NCBI GenBank assembly: GCA_946628415.1
Contig: CAMOWK010000003.1
Span: 62,001 to 126,000 of the forward strand
Origin: an uncultured Lachnospiraceae bacterium
GTDB taxonomy: Bacteria > Bacillota > Clostridia > Lachnospirales > Lachnospiraceae
DNA: 64,000 nt
Direction: 5' to 3'
In this document: piece after piece, positions 63,177-64,000 of the stretch
Position numbering within the stretch: position 1 is the first letter of the stretch
Layout: every line of letters starts with the position of its first letter
The notes under the pieces: model-generated
The model's input: the letters and a program-made list of their open reading frames with translations, nothing else
The model's database searches: none
What the model was told of the DNA's origin: nothing
Translations under genes and position numbers: made by a program

Positions 63177-64000
63177 TCAGTATACGATCTGATTTTCTGT
63201 GACTTTATCGGAATTCATGACTATCTTGTCGAACTCTCTAAGTCCCATTTCTTTTTCGACTATGACAAATTCCTCACCATCCTTGATGATATTTACCATA
63301 TTGAAATCTGCCACGCCCTGATTAACTATATACACGCCTTCAACAACTCCCGTCTGGAGAAGAGACGCGCCTATTGTATCCTTTTTATCAACACTGATTA
63401 TTACATCAGTAGATTCAATATCTTCCGGATCTACAAAGTATATTCCATCAACACTCTTATAGACTTTAATGTTTCTGTCAACGGAAACCACGCTTCCATT
63501 TTCATCCGTAGACTGTACATTGATGGAATAAGAACCATTGTCATCATTTATATATTTTTCCTGAATAGTATAAACTTCTTTTTCGACTATGGCAGACTTT
63601 GGAACCTTGAGGCCTTCAAATCTGTCAAGTATAATTTCAACATTAAGAAATCTTTCGGAAATGAATTCAATCATGTATTTATTAAGATTAATCGTAAGAT
63701 ATACTCCGTCCTTTTTTGATTCCACAGAAAAGTCGGAAACATACATTTCATCGCTTCCGTTAAGCTTAAATGTAATATAGTCAAGTTCACTGAGCCTTTC
63801 CTTGTATGCTTCATCGATCATACAGACAACAGACCAGTTTTCATCAGTAACAAGCTTGAAGATAGGACTGTTTGAACTGATGATATCACCTGTTTTAAGT
63901 GAGGTTTTTTCATAATCAGCTTTATCAAATGAATTTTTATTGATCGTAGTTAAGCTGAGATTCTCATATCCATCTGTTGAATAAAGAATTATTCCGCTGT
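63177..64000 (-). CDS. HlyD-like membrane-fusion-type adaptor (5' end outside window)
   Basis: The frame stays open from the window's right edge to the stop at 63177, giving at least 274 residues. An internal ATG at 63821 is not the start. Segments such as GDIISSNSPIFKLVTDENWS, EGLKVPKSAIVEKEVYTI and VYIVNQGVADFNMVNI are like the barrel-sandwich part of HlyD-type periplasmic adaptors. In Lachnospiraceae such a gene commonly precedes yggS-sepF. The missing N-terminus would hold the membrane anchor. The assigned family is moderately sure; the transported partner is unknown. Confidence 0.6.
   Translation of the reverse strand, partial: SGIILYSTDGYENLSLTTINKNSFDKADYEKTSLKTGDIISSNSPIFKLVTDENWSVVCMIDEAYKERLSELDYITFKLNGSDEMYVSDFSVESKKDGVYLTINLNKYMIEFISERFLNVEIILDRFEGLKVPKSAIVEKEVYTIQEKYINDDNGSYSINVQSTDENGSVVSVDRNIKVYKSVDGIYFVDPEDIESTDVIISVDKKDTIGASLLQTGVVEGVYIVNQGVADFNMVNIIKDGEEFVIVEKEMGLREFDKIVMNSDKVTENQIVY

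Noticed and set aside
63021..63719. A 232-codon open frame on the plus strand
   Set aside because: It lies opposite the HlyD-like gene and yggS, has no binding site and a Phe/Tyr/Ile-rich composition typical of antisense shadows.

Overview
The window looks like a chromosome segment of a low-G+C Gram-positive anaerobe of class Clostridia, most likely family Lachnospiraceae (Butyrivibrio/Roseburia/Eubacterium-like). I infer this from the AT-rich coding DNA with AGA/ATA codons, strong AAAGGAG-type ribosome binding sites, many TTG/GTG starts, consensus sigma-A promoters, and Firmicutes gene neighbourhoods (phoH-ybeY, plsX-rnc-smc-ftsY, TIGR03960-TIGR03936-RNase E/G, yggS-sepF-divIVA). No search was run, so the genus is a guess.

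Layout. 1-11.2 kb (+): the tail of an unknown gene, a CheR-type methyltransferase, rpsU with its own promoter and terminator, phoH, ybeY, a YerB-like lipoprotein, two overlapping flavoproteins, proB-proA, and a MoxR ATPase with a CoxE-like VWA protein. 11.2-24.2 kb (+): patatin-like lipase, membrane phosphoesterase, L,D-transpeptidase, purine nucleoside phosphorylase, ilvN-ilvC, a zinc-finger anti-sigma-like protein overlapping polA, coaE, a membrane diguanylate cyclase, ackA and rpmF. 24.3-30.6 kb (+): plsX-rnc-smc-ftsY. 30.7-38.7 kb (+): threonine ammonia-lyase, a YycJ-like hydrolase, an ACT protein with a UPF0210 partner, the two radical-SAM-linked proteins, a 49-residue zinc ribbon and an RNase E/G that stops before its zinc-link. 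38.7-47.9 kb (+): rplS, two signal peptidases around rbgA, rnhB, yraN, a DUF512 protein, der, plsY, gpsA and scpA. scpB and a DAHP synthase gene (-) converge on scpA. A cytidylate-kinase-like gene and a tyrosine recombinase (+) follow.

51.5-56.8 kb is the only clearly accessory stretch. It holds a PadR regulator with a polyferredoxin-like membrane protein, a broken small membrane-protein gene, two apparent gene remnants, an Abi_2/HEPN abortive-infection gene with its own promoter and tandem terminators, a repeat cluster, and an S41 peptidase of distinctly higher G+C. 56.8-64 kb (-) returns to core genes: pepD, then an operon read from the right edge: HlyD-like adaptor (cut by the window end), yggS, sepF, divIVA, aroB, lspA, rluD.

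The core genes cover ribosome maturation and translation (rpsU, ybeY, rplS, rbgA, der, rpmF), chromosome segregation (smc, scpA, scpB), division (sepF, divIVA), phospholipid synthesis (plsX, plsY, gpsA), protein export (ftsY, lepB x2, lspA) and amino-acid synthesis (proBA, ilvNC, aroB and DAHP synthase). I found no rRNA, tRNA or CRISPR array. No unmistakably new system is visible. The best candidates for a second look are the accessory island, the MoxR-VWA-patatin cluster, and the zinc ribbon next to the zinc-link-less RNase E/G.
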